DNA from: Candidatus Acidianus copahuensis
GTDB lineage: Archaea > Thermoproteota > Thermoprotei_A > Sulfolobales > Sulfolobaceae
Assembly (NCBI RefSeq): GCF_000632495.1
Contig: NZ_JFZT01000052.1
Coordinates: 1 to 41,644, forward strand
DNA length: 41,644 bases
Direction of reading: 5' to 3'
The translations under genes and the position numbers were made by a program. The notes beneath the pieces were generated by a model, which had not been told where the DNA came from, did not search any database, and saw nothing but the letters and a program-made list of their open reading frames with translations. Below, one piece after another: positions 33,520 through 41,644 of this stretch (position 1 is the first letter of the stretch; each line of letters opens with the position of its first letter).

Positions 33520-34262
33520 ACATAAAACGGAAAAAGATAAAAAAATTCTTAATGCTAGCGGGATATCTCGATCTTTTATGTCTACGGAGGTTAAGTCGAC
33601 GTAAGATTCTACTCATGAGAGTGGGAATGGTTGACTCCTATAAAAATAGTAAGTTTTGCATTATAATTTCGTGGTACTAGCAAGAGATCAGTCTTAATGG
33701 ACTTGGTGAAGTCACATCTCGGAGGTAGGCTGTGATCTTCAAGATCTCCATAATCCTACACTAGGGTTAATGAAATGGATCCGCAAAAGAAACCTTCTGC
33801 CTTAGTTATGGGTAGTTCGAGTCTAGAAGATAGAGCAGTGAGAACGACCGAACGGTCTAGAATTTCATTGAAGCTTCGTATTTATGCCGATCCCTTGTCA
33901 TTATTACAGACTTCCTTTTTTTTTAATTCCATTTTATAAAGTCCATGAGCTTAAAGGTTAAGTTCTTGGGATATGATAAAAGTTTTTCCCAATGTTTATG
34001 ATATAACTTCTTATAGACGTCGATAGAGGAACATAACGAAGTCTATGCTATTATAAAATCATATCTATGTAGTCTGTAAGGAATTCCTTAACCATTACCC
34101 TTTAGGATAAAATGAAAAGCTAAAGGAATTATTGTATCTTTATTTAGATGTCAGAAATAATGAGGCCTTTTTTAAGGGTAACCTGCATGTTAACTACACA
34201 GCTATATACAATTTATCATCTATGTAGTAAAGACTTTTTAACGTCTTTTTCTACGTTAACCT
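33520..34262. other. 743-nt gap, decayed sequence, no intact gene
   Basis: Starts with a short frame continuing antisense-like noise behind the acetyltransferase. A 54-codon plus frame from ATG 33775 (SSSLEDRAVRTTERSRISLK, then LRIYADPLSLLQTS) could be a protein relic. A long T-run (about 33917-33926) would terminate plus-strand transcription. The 3' end carries the promoter of the ABC operon (CTTTTTAA at 34234-34241, 25 nt before the ATG). Confidence 0.35.
34234..34242 (+). promoter_or_regulatory. TATA box of the ABC transporter operon
   Basis: CTTTTTAAC centred 25 nt before the ATG at 34263. Confidence 0.45.
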
Positions 34263-35655
34263 ATGAAAGCAATATCATTAAAAATAGTTGGAGTTGTTAT
34301 TGTGGTTATAATTGTAATAGCAATTGGAGTATTTCTAGCGAGTTTTCTAGCGAGTTATCACCATAAAAGTAAAACAGTAACACTTACCGTTGTTACATTT
34401 TCTGGCCAGAGCGCAAAATTTATACAATACGCTGGAAATCTTTTCTCAAGCCAACATCCAGGAGTTAAGGTCGTTGTAGAATCCTACCCATTTAGCGATT
34501 ATATTGAAAAGGAACTTACTTCGCTCGAAGCTCATTCATCTCAATACGATATAATAGGTTTTACTTCCACATCAGCACAACGTGTAGCTCCCTATTTGAT
34601 TAGCCTTAACTCTTCCCTATTTAATATGTCAGATATAATAGGTCCTCAAGAAGCTTTTGGAGGAATTATATATAATACAACAACTCATCAAAATGTAACT
34701 ATTGGAATAGCTTATGAAACCGCTGTTTATCTTTTAGCATATAGAACTAATATATTTGAAAATTCTACTCTTTTAAATGAATTTATGAATGAATATCATA
34801 TAAACTTTACTCCAACAACATGGCAAAACTGGACAGTAGTTCTTGATGTAGATCATTTCCTTACATCCCATAATATCACAAAGTATGGTTTTATAATAGA
34901 TGATCACGTTGCTCACGGAATAATAGACGCTTTCCCCGCAGTATATGGGTGGTATTACTCTAGAAATTCATCATTAAATCATGGTTTATCTGGTGGACTT
35001 CCAGGTTTCAATATAATGTTTGAAGGTTATATACCATCAGGGCTGACATACCCGTTACCTTCTTTCAACTCTACATCTGGAATAGAAGCGTTAGAAACCT
35101 ATAAAGACCTAATAAGTTATGAAGTAAATCCATCGCAATTACAGATATGTTATGGTAATTTCCAAGAATTTTATCCTAATGCGCCAGGTGCTTTTATTTT
35201 TACCACTCAATTATCATCATTAAACTCGAGTGAACTTAATAATACTGCTTTAGCACCCTTACCTGGTGGATATGCTGAAACCGGAACAGATTTCTTAGGT
35301 GTTAGTAAATACTCTTTACATGTGTCATTAGCAGAGGAATTCCTTAAATTCCTTGTATCTCCTGAAGTTCAAGTACAAGCATTTATGAAATTCAATAAGT
35401 TTCCTATATCAAAGACGGCGTTTAGTGAGCTGATTTCTAATAGTTCAATATCTCCTCTGTATAGACAATGGTTACGTGAAGTATATATCTCAGCCTCCTT
35501 CAGCATATGCTAATCCTCCTAATATACCTCAAACTTATCCCCAACTTATCCCTAGTTTTAATAGCGCTATATTCAAATATCTAACAGGTCAAAATACTAA
35601 TGCTACAAGTGTACTAAATCAAGCTGCACAGCAGTGGATCTCAGCTCTGAAGTGA
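34263..35655 (+). CDS. ABC sugar-type substrate-binding protein, frameshifted near the C-terminus
   Basis: The unbroken frame gives 416 aa (34263-35513). One N-terminal helix (about 7-30) anchors the protein outside the cell. The mature part is a family-1 (carbohydrate-type) binding protein: TLTVVTFSGQSAKFIQYAGN, FSSQHPGVKVVVESYPFSDY, and near the end APLPGGYAETGTDFLGVSKY, then EEFLKFLVSPEVQ and FPISKTAF. At about 35485-35490 the frame breaks in a TA dinucleotide run; the next frame continues with PPNIPQTYPQLIPSFNSAIF and LNQAAQQWISALK, a textbook end for this family, stopping at 35655, 4 nt before the ATPase ATG. A repaired protein would be about 464 aa. Sugar or oligosaccharide is the likely substrate. 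Confidence 0.8.
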
Positions 35656-35659
35656 GAGC

Positions 35660-36604
35660 ATGGGATTAGAAGTTAAGGAAATAACAAAGTTTTTTGGAAA
35701 TATAAAGGTTTTAAATTCAATTTCGCTTGATGTCGAAAAAGGAGAATTTCTTGTTATTCTTGGTCCCTCGGGTTCAGGTAAGACAACTCTTTTAAGGATA
35801 ATTTCAGGATTAGAAAAGGCGAATGAGGGAAAAGTAATAATTGATGGGAATGACGTTACTGAATTACCTCCAGGAAGAAGAGATATTGCCATGGTTTTTC
35901 AAAATTATGCGCTTTTTCCACACAAAACAGTAAGAGAAAATCTTTTCATGGCAATAGAGAATATTTATCGAAAAGAGGAAGCTGAGGATCTGATTAGAGA
36001 AGTTTCTTCTAATCTAGGTATACTGAACCTTCTGAGCAGATATCCTTCTGAACTCTCTGGAGGACAACAACAAAGAGTAGCATTAGCGAGGGCTCTAGTG
36101 AAGAGACCAAGACTTTTTCTTATGGATGAACCACTCTCTAATTTAGATGCTCCTCAAAGAATAAGTGCTAGAAAACTAATAAAGGATATACAAAGGGAAA
36201 ATAGTGTAACTACCGTCTACGTAACTCATGATCAGATAGAGGCAATGACTTTAGCTGATAAAATTGCAATAATAGATAAAGGCGATTTAATTCAGTTTGG
36301 AACTCCAGAGGAAATTTATAGTAATCCAGTTAATGAATTTGTCGCAACGTTTTTTGGTAACCCTCCTATGGCAGTAATAGATGGAAAAATTACTGGCATC
36401 GAGGGAAAAGTAGCTGTAAGAGCAGAAGATGTAGAGATTGGTAAAGGAGATACAAAAGGGGTTATAGACGATGTAGAATTTTGGGGAGATAGATACTTAG
36501 TTTACATTAGAGTTGAAGATAACGAGTTAAGAGGATTCTCTCCTCTGAAATTAAAGGTTGGACAAGACATAAACTTTACTATAAGAAATGCTAAAAGATT
36601 ATGA
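35660..36604 (+). CDS. ABC transporter ATPase, MalK/UgpC type
   Basis: 314 aa. Walker A GPSGSGKTT (35-43), Q-loop VFQNYALFPHKT, signature LSGGQQQR (132-139), Walker B LFLMDEPLSNLD (152-163) and H-loop His190 (YVTHDQIEAM). After residue 230 a short OB-type regulatory domain begins with GNPPMAVIDG, close to the UgpC/MalK pattern, but it is only about 80 aa and so smaller than in full MalK. It powers the importer encoded by the flanking genes. Its ATG is 4 nt after the corrected stop of the binding-protein gene, and its stop overlaps the permease start (ATGA). Confidence 0.93.
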   Translation: MGLEVKEITKFFGNIKVLNSISLDVEKGEFLVILGPSGSGKTTLLRIISGLEKANEGKVIIDGNDVTELPPGRRDIAMVFQNYALFPHKTVRENLFMAIENIYRKEEAEDLIREVSSNLGILNLLSRYPSELSGGQQQRVALARALVKRPRLFLMDEPLSNLDAPQRISARKLIKDIQRENSVTTVYVTHDQIEAMTLADKIAIIDKGDLIQFGTPEEIYSNPVNEFVATFFGNPPMAVIDGKITGIEGKVAVRAEDVEIGKGDTKGVIDDVEFWGDRYLVYIRVEDNELRGFSPLKLKVGQDINFTIRNAKRL

Positions 36605-38265
36605 GAGAATTGAGGTCCTCGACCTATTATCTTGTTTATATAATTATATTCGGATTAATCCCATTTGTAAGTACATTTGCTATTGTAGGTGACGATCCAA
36701 AGGCTATAGTTCAAGTGTTTTCCTCAGTCCCAGTTGATATAGTTATTTACAATACATTAATATTTTCATTCTTTACTGCATTATTTTCATCTATTTTAGG
36801 TTTATTATTGGCTGTAATGGTTGATATGCTTCATAAAGGTAAAAGACTAATCTCTTTGCTTATAATGTTACCTTACACGATTCCTTTTACTTCTTCTGCC
36901 TTAATATGGGGTATAAGCCTTTATGGAAAATATGGCTGGTTTTCGTATTTTTTACACTTACCTTATGATATACTATATTTTTCTTCAACTTCAATATGGG
37001 GTGTAACATTAGTGAGCATATGGTCCTCGATTCCAATGGCTTTTCTAATATTGCTTTCTGCAATTAGAGGTATACCAAAAGAGATGAGAGAGGTCTCAGC
37101 TATTGATAATATGCCGCTGTCAAAGTTCTATGGTGAGATCGCTTTACCTTTTCTTGGAAAAGCGTTCTGGCTTTCCTTCTTATTGGAATTTGTATTAGCT
37201 ATGGGCAATTTTGACCTTCCTTATGTTTTAACTAGTGGAGGACCTGGTTTCTCTAGCACTACTCTTCCGTTATTAGTTTTTGATGAGATGTTTGATTATG
37301 GAAATTTCCCAGGAGGAGCGTTTGCTAGCATAATTTTGGGGGCTATATCCACTATACCAGCGATAGCACTACTCTTCCTTCTAGTTAGAAAAACCAATAA
37401 AGTTAAGCTTTTACCATCTTTAAAGCTAAATATTCCAGATAAAGTATTTAAGAGTTTAATTTATGTAATATCATCGTTCTTGATATTTTTTCTTGTATTT
37501 CCTGTTTACTGGATGTTCCTAGTGAGTTTAAGGAGCGCATCATTAGACTTTAGATCCCCTCCAGTTCTTCTTCCAGTATCATTAGATGACCATTACCTAA
37601 TATCCTCTTTCATTTCTGCTATCCCATATTTAGTTACTAGTATAGTAGTAGCCATATTAGCTTCAACTTTTACGGTTTTTCTATCTCTTCCTGCAGGATA
37701 TGAGACTGCACAAGGCACGTGGAGATGGATCTTACCGTTATCTATTTACATATATTCCTTGCCTAGTACGTCATATGTTATTCCACTTTTTCTGATGTTT
37801 GAACACTCTGGGTTACTAAATAATTGGCTATCCTTAATTCTATCATTTCCTATATTTACTGCTACGTTTGGCGTGTGGGTATTTTACAACTTCTTCATTG
37901 ATTTTCCTAGGGGATATAATGACGCAGCAGAAGTTTTTTCAATAAAGAGAAAGATGTGGAGAATAGTCATACCTTTATCTAAATCTTCCACTTTTTCTGT
38001 CTTCTTGTTATCATTTATATTTAGTTGGCATATGCTATTTTATCCTCTAATATTTTCTAGTTCCCCTTATAACTTCTCTTTCCCTCCTCAAGGTTCTGAG
38101 ACAGTAACTATATTTGCTTTACTGGCGTTGGGTGACGAGAGCGTGAACTGGGGTATTCTTGCTTCATCGGCTTTAGTTGCAGCATTACCCGTAATGATAG
38201 TTACAGTTTTTGCCATAGACAGGATATTAAAGGGTTCTGCTGAAGGTGGAATAAAGTTCATTTAG
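36601..38265 (+). CDS. fused double-domain ABC permease
   Basis: 554 aa containing two binding-protein-dependent permease domains in one chain. The first EAA loop is EVSAIDNMPLSKFYGEIALP (about 164-183), the second DAAEVFSIKRKMWRIVIPLS (about 441-460); each is flanked by about six helices. In carbohydrate (CUT1) importers these are usually two proteins (MalF and MalG). Fusion is common in iron (FbpB) and thiamine (ThiP) systems. Here the binding protein and ATPase look carbohydrate-like, so the fusion is notable. It overlaps the ATPase gene by 4 nt and, at its 3' end, the convergent copR-like gene by 8 nt. Confidence 0.9.
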   Translation: MRELRSSTYYLVYIIIFGLIPFVSTFAIVGDDPKAIVQVFSSVPVDIVIYNTLIFSFFTALFSSILGLLLAVMVDMLHKGKRLISLLIMLPYTIPFTSSALIWGISLYGKYGWFSYFLHLPYDILYFSSTSIWGVTLVSIWSSIPMAFLILLSAIRGIPKEMREVSAIDNMPLSKFYGEIALPFLGKAFWLSFLLEFVLAMGNFDLPYVLTSGGPGFSSTTLPLLVFDEMFDYGNFPGGAFASIILGAISTIPAIALLFLLVRKTNKVKLLPSLKLNIPDKVFKSLIYVISSFLIFFLVFPVYWMFLVSLRSASLDFRSPPVLLPVSLDDHYLISSFISAIPYLVTSIVVAILASTFTVFLSLPAGYETAQGTWRWILPLSIYIYSLPSTSYVIPLFLMFEHSGLLNNWLSLILSFPIFTATFGVWVFYNFFIDFPRGYNDAAEVFSIKRKMWRIVIPLSKSSTFSVFLLSFIFSWHMLFYPLIFSSSPYNFSFPPQGSETVTIFALLALGDESVNWGILASSALVAALPVMIVTVFAIDRILKGSAEGGIKFI

Positions 38266-38764
38266 ATTTTTTCTTTTTCAATAAAGTATAACATGTATTG
38301 CAACATGCATAATATATCTTATTACCTATTTTTAATTTAATGGGTTTTTCATTAATTTCTCCTCCACAGTAATCGCAGACCAATTTAGGTGAAATCTTAA
38401 GTCCTTTCTTCCCATAGGAAACAAAGACCGAATCCTTTTGTACATTACTAAGAGATTTATGGATTTCTTCTAGATTATTAGACCTAACAATATTCATGTA
38501 ACCTCCTTCGATCAGGTTATAACACTCGCTTGAGAAACAAGTCTTAGCCACGATAAATGCAGTAAACTCTCCTTCTTCATAGAACTCTACAGTAAACTTA
38601 ATTCCTTTTTCTTTGAGAGATGAAATAATACGGGATATTGTAACTCTACTAACTCCTAGTTTTTCGCTTATTTCGCTCGCTGAAAGTCTTGAATCCTCCT
38701 TAAGTAGTTGGAGAACTTCATACTCCAAATTATTTATTTTTGAAACACTTGATCTAGATTCCAC
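38258..38764 (-). CDS. copR: CopR-type copper-responsive regulator with HTH and TRASH domains
   Basis: 168 aa, GTG start at 38764. An N-terminal Lrp-like winged helix (NNLEYEVLQLLKEDSRLSAS, then LGVSRVTISRIISSLKEKGI) is followed by a C-terminal TRASH metal-sensing motif: VCDYCGGEI with Cys130 and Cys133, and YYACCNTCYTLL with Cys154, Cys155 and Cys158. Additional cysteines sit at KTCFSSECY (76, 81). This is the Sulfolobales regulator that activates copT-copA in response to copper. It is divergent from copT; the intervening 99 nt holds direct repeats that may be its operator. Confidence 0.88.
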   Translation of the reverse strand: MESRSSVSKINNLEYEVLQLLKEDSRLSASEISEKLGVSRVTISRIISSLKEKGIKFTVEFYEEGEFTAFIVAKTCFSSECYNLIEGGYMNIVRSNNLEEIHKSLSNVQKDSVFVSYGKKGLKISPKLVCDYCGGEINEKPIKLKIGNKIYYACCNTCYTLLKKKKSK

Positions 38765-38802
38765 ATTAAAAATTTACATTCTGAAAGTTAAAACGTTTAC
38801 TT

Positions 38803-38832
38803 TTAAGGTCAAAAATTACATTGTTAAGGTAA
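38803..38832. promoter_or_regulatory. candidate CopR operator repeats
   Basis: TTAAGGTCA (38803-38811) and TTAAGGTAA (38824-38832) are direct repeats spaced 21 nt start to start, two helical turns, and the second ends just before the copT TATA box. A further pair, TTACATT at 38774 and 38816, is 42 nt apart. No protein-binding data are available here. Confidence 0.4.
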
Positions 38833-38833
38833 G

Positions 38834-38841
38834 TTATAATA
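38834..38841 (+). promoter_or_regulatory. TATA box of copT-copA
   Basis: TTATAATA centred 27 nt upstream of the copT ATG (38864), giving a leaderless transcript. The CopR-type repeat sits right at its upstream edge, where an activator would help TFB/TBP. Confidence 0.5.
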
Positions 38842-38863
38842 TAGTTTGATCTGAACAATAATT

Positions 38864-39022
38864 ATGAAATGCCCTGTTTGTGGAATGGAAGGCAAAGAAG
38901 AAATAAAGACGTTGTATAAGGGAAAAGTTTACCATTTCTGCAGTACAGGATGTAAAAGAGCATTTGAATCAAATCCAGAAAAATATCTGAGGGAAGGGCC
39001 CAAGGGTATGCCTCATGAGTGA
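38864..39022 (+). CDS. copT: CopT-like TRASH/YHS metal-binding protein
   Basis: 52 aa. Cys3 and Cys6 (MKCPVCGME) plus Cys26 and Cys30 (KVYHFCSTGCKRAFE) form a TRASH/YHS-type metal site; the body ends NPEKYLREGPKG. This is the Sulfolobales CopT, a small copper-binding protein, thought to act as a metallochaperone, encoded before the copper ATPase. Its TGA stop (39020-39022) overlaps the copA start at 39015 by 8 nt, so translation is coupled. The gene is short enough to be missed by length cut-offs. Confidence 0.88.
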   Translation: MKCPVCGMEGKEEIKTLYKGKVYHFCSTGCKRAFESNPEKYLREGPKGMPHE

Positions 39023-41267
39023 GAAACTTAGAATAAAGAGACAAGAAGAGCTAAAAGTTATTGGGATGCACTGTGCAACATGTGAGACAACAGTATCAAA
39101 AGCAATATCCTCGGTTAAAGGTGTAAATGATGTAAGAGTAAACTTAGCTACAGGTCAGGCTAGAGTCGAGCTAGACAACGCGAAACTCAAAGATATAATT
39201 AATGCTGTCAGGAAATCAGGCTACGATGTATTGACTCAAAAGGTGTTTATATCAGTTTCTGTAAACCCGGAGGAGATATCGAAGATTAGAGAATTAATAG
39301 AAAGCATGCCTGGTGTAATAAGTGCTTCTGTTTCAACGAATCTTGCTTCAGTAGAAATAAATCCAGTGAGCATTTCTGCAAAGGATTTAGAGCAAGAACT
39401 TAGGAAAAGAGGATATTATGCCAAAGCATCTATAGAAAAAGCGGATCTTCCAGAAATCGAAGCGTCAAAAAAGGAACTAAAGAGTTACATTATAAGCCTT
39501 ATAATAGCAGTTTTATTTACAGTTCCAACTCTTATCCTTCAATACTTAGGTTTTCCGTTCTTTGCTATCTTTACATCTTTTCCTGTCCAGTTTTATTCTG
39601 GGCTTAGATTTCATAAGGGTGCTTATAGGGCCTTAAAAAACAAGACAACTAACATGGACACTCTAGTTTCATTAGCTTCAAATGTAGCTTGGTTCTACAG
39701 TGTTTATGGTGTTTTAACTAATTCGGCCGTATTCTTTGATGCATCATCTCTTCTAATTTTATTTATTTTAATAGGAAAAACACTAGAAGCATATGTTAAG
39801 GCAAGAGTTACTAATTCTGTCATAGGGCTCTATTCTGTTAACGCAAGGCTTATCAAAGGAAATAGAGAAGAGATTGTAAGTTCTTCCAGTCTAAAAGTAG
39901 GTGATATAGTTTTAGTAAAGTCTGGAGAAATTATCCCTGCTGATGGGATTGTTGAGGAAGGGAAAGGTGACGTTAATGAAGCTATATTCACTGGGGAAAG
40001 CAAACCTACTTTGAAAACAAAAGGGAAACCTGTAATAGGAGGAACAGTTCTCATTAATGGTTTCCTGAAGATATACGTAACTAGGTCTGGGGAAAGAACC
40101 TATATGGCCCAAGTTGTTCAAGCAATAAGGGAATCTCAAGGAACTAAGTTACCCATACAATCCTTAGTGGATAGAGTAGCCTCAATATTTGTCCCAGTTA
40201 TAATAATAATATCTGTATTATCGTTTTTTATTTGGCATTTTATTCTTGGATTTCCTTTAAACTTGTCAATTCTAATCTCTGTAGCAGTCTTAGCCTCAGC
40301 ATGCCCTTGCCCATTAGGTCTTGCAACACCGTTGGCTGTACTAACAACTGTTAATAAGTTAGCAAAAAAAGGCATAATTATTAGAAACGGTGAAAGCTTA
40401 GAGAGATTACAGGAAATAAAGACAATCATTCTAGATAAGACCGGTACAATTACTACAGGGGAATTTAAAGTCAAGAAGTGGACAGGAAATAGTTTTATCG
40501 GAAATCTAGTTAGTTCGTTAGAGAAAAATAGTTCGCATCCTGTAGCTAAAGCATTGACTTCCCTTGGGAATGGAACGGAAAAAGTAGAGGATTTCGAAGA
40601 ATTTCCTGGAGAAGGGGTCTATGGAAAAGTTGATGGTCATTCTGTTATTGTTGGAAAACCTTCCTTTGTTGTTAGGAATTGTGAGGGAGAAGGTAATGGG
40701 GATGTACTAGTTTGTATTGATGGAGAAATCAAGGCTTCCGTATTTTTGGAAGATGAAATTCAGGGTTGTGTAGAGAAGGCGATAAAAAGCCTAAAATCAA
40801 GATATACGTTAATAATGGCAACTGGAGACTCAAGTTCTTCAGCAGAGTTAGTTGGAAATAAACTAGGTATCAAAGTCTATAAGGGCTTATCCCCCGAAGA
40901 AAAAGCGGAACTAGTTAAGGAGCTTAAAAAAGAGGGAGGAGTCGCTTTTATTGGTGATGGAGTAAACGACGCTTTACCGCTAAAGGAGGCAGATGTAGGT
41001 ATCGCCATATCTTCAGGAAGCGATATAGCAAAATATGCCGGAGATATAATTATTCCATCATTATGTAATATTGACATGCTATTTTGGGGATCAGGGAGGG
41101 CAATAAGGAAAATTAAGGAAAACCTGGTATGGGCCTTTGGATACAACTCAGTCTTAGTTCCAATAGCTGCTGGTATACTATATCCCTTTCTCCTTCCACC
41201 TCAATATGCAGCTTTGGCAATGAGTATGAATAGTGTGTCAGTTGTATTATGGTCGATGCTGCGGTAA
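39015..41267 (+). CDS. copA: copper-exporting P1B-type ATPase CopA
   Basis: 750 aa. An N-terminal heavy-metal-associated domain has GMHCATC (Cys20, Cys23); a second HMA-like region (about 77-140, ISVSVNPEEISKIRELIESM) has lost its CxxC. The transmembrane core carries the Cu-site CPC (Cys430, Pro, Cys432, in ACPCPLGLATPLA), the actuator TGES, the phosphorylation motif DKTGT with Asp474, SSHPVAKAL and GDGVNDALPL. The last helix has AMSMNSVSVVLWS, the Met-Ser region of Cu+ transporters. It exports Cu+ from the cytoplasm. It is cotranscribed with copT and controlled by the divergent CopR-like protein. Confidence 0.95.
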   Translation: MSEKLRIKRQEELKVIGMHCATCETTVSKAISSVKGVNDVRVNLATGQARVELDNAKLKDIINAVRKSGYDVLTQKVFISVSVNPEEISKIRELIESMPGVISASVSTNLASVEINPVSISAKDLEQELRKRGYYAKASIEKADLPEIEASKKELKSYIISLIIAVLFTVPTLILQYLGFPFFAIFTSFPVQFYSGLRFHKGAYRALKNKTTNMDTLVSLASNVAWFYSVYGVLTNSAVFFDASSLLILFILIGKTLEAYVKARVTNSVIGLYSVNARLIKGNREEIVSSSSLKVGDIVLVKSGEIIPADGIVEEGKGDVNEAIFTGESKPTLKTKGKPVIGGTVLINGFLKIYVTRSGERTYMAQVVQAIRESQGTKLPIQSLVDRVASIFVPVIIIISVLSFFIWHFILGFPLNLSILISVAVLASACPCPLGLATPLAVLTTVNKLAKKGIIIRNGESLERLQEIKTIILDKTGTITTGEFKVKKWTGNSFIGNLVSSLEKNSSHPVAKALTSLGNGTEKVEDFEEFPGEGVYGKVDGHSVIVGKPSFVVRNCEGEGNGDVLVCIDGEIKASVFLEDEIQGCVEKAIKSLKSRYTLIMATGDSSSSAELVGNKLGIKVYKGLSPEEKAELVKELKKEGGVAFIGDGVNDALPLKEADVGIAISSGSDIAKYAGDIIIPSLCNIDMLFWGSGRAIRKIKENLVWAFGYNSVLVPIAAGILYPFLLPPQYAALAMSMNSVSVVLWSMLR

Positions 41268-41644
41268 GCTACTTAACCTTTCTGTTGAGCTTCCTGCTTC
41301 ATAGCAAATCCTAGTTAAGGTATGTAGTGTCAACTCCAGAATATCTTTGGGTTAGTTACAGACTAGTGCAAGAGGAGATGTTAAGTGAGCCTAGAAGTCG
41401 TGACTAACACTGTAATCAACTTTTCGAAGAGAAAAATACTCCGCAAAAGCATTTTCTTTTCATGTAACCATAATGTCGATACGTCCTTAAGGTATGTGTT
41501 GGACTAACTGGTCTGAACTCTCATATTTTTCCATCTATCATTTGAATATATCTTTATTATTTCGTAAAAACCAACTTCATGTAAATGAAGATATAGTATC
41601 TTATTAGGACGTGACATCAGTTTCTTCACTTATATATTCTTTAT
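41268..41644. other. 377-nt end segment, no gene seen
   Basis: No open frame of note. The direct repeat TTAAGGTATGT occurs at 41315-41325 and 41487-41497; it is short and may be chance. The composition resembles the other decayed gaps of the window. Confidence 0.4.

Noticed and set aside
33450..33680. 76-aa frame overlapping the end of the acetyltransferase gene
   Set aside because: Its first part is the shifted frame of the acetyltransferase and the rest is an Arg/Lys-Leu-rich run in decayed DNA.
34148..34366. 72-aa plus-strand frame overlapping the start of the binding-protein gene
   Set aside because: The second half is the +1 frame of the signal anchor, the composition is erratic, and the real gene has an A/T box at the right distance from 34263.
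35485..35513. Programmed frameshift in the binding-protein gene
   Set aside because: There is no slippery heptamer or downstream structure. A dinucleotide-run indel is simpler, so it is reported as a frameshift of unknown cause.
41315..41497. TTAAGGTATGT direct repeat as a mobile element end
   Set aside because: Only 11 nt, no inverted partner and no transposase relic between the copies; chance is likely in AT-rich DNA.
1..41644. CRISPR array
   Set aside because: No regularly spaced 24-37 nt repeats were seen; the only long repeats are the coding ones in the DUF1641 gene.

Overview
The window looks like chromosome of a thermoacidophilic crenarchaeon of the order Sulfolobales, most likely Acidianus or a close relative. 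The evidence is a 7-kDa Sso7d/Sac7d-type chromatin protein, a doxDA thiosulfate:quinone oxidoreductase pair, a copR/copT/copA copper locus, DUF929 and DUF1641 proteins, very AT-rich spacers, mostly leaderless promoters (A/T box about 25 nt before the start codon) and GGTGA ribosome sites only at internal operon genes. No rRNA, tRNA or CRISPR array was seen.

Layout. 1-153 is the tail of an IS200/IS605-type (TnpB) element. 195-4005 holds a small unknown gene, an amino-acid permease and a two-gene envelope operon (thioredoxin-like DUF929 plus an anchored secreted protein). 4147-8552 carries a membrane polyferredoxin, a rhodanese, an unknown small protein and an M32 carboxypeptidase. 8604-14910 carries the UPF0237/UPF0210 pair, a GT-C type membrane glycosyltransferase, two small unknowns, an Asp/Glu-racemase-fold protein, a GT4 glycosyltransferase and a membrane protein. 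15128-19606 holds the Sso7d-type gene and then the most interesting block: a minus-strand operon tusA-like / SQR-like flavoprotein / dsrE-like / DUF1641, divergent from a SelD/AIR-synthase-like gene that keeps the SelD Cys and Lys. 19693-22630 has a probable TnpB remnant, a PCMT-type methyltransferase, a small metallopeptidase and a HerA-like ATPase. 22770-32869 has doxDA with four MFS transporters around it, an M61 peptidase with a PDZ domain and a SpoIIM-like membrane protein. 33006-41267 has a frameshifted acetyltransferase, a sugar-type ABC importer with a fused double permease (its binding-protein gene is frameshifted) and the copper locus.

Function. DoxDA oxidises thiosulfate and feeds electrons to caldariella quinone. 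The rhodanese, TusA-like, DsrE-like and SQR-like proteins are all sulfane-sulfur handling families, so the window is rich in sulfur metabolism. The SelD-like gene facing the tusA operon suggests an ATP-dependent sulfur (or selenium) activation step; this is inference. Several spacers (21.3-21.9, 26.3-27.2, 29.8-30.6, 33.5-34.3 and 41.3-41.6 kb) look like decayed, probably transposon-derived, sequence.

Regulatory architecture. Two divergent gene pairs have start codons separated by exactly 51 nt, with one central A/T box placed to serve both directions; a third pair (47 nt) may be similar. The doxD-doxA and dsrE-DUF1641 junctions share the same compact stop-codon/ribosome-site motif.
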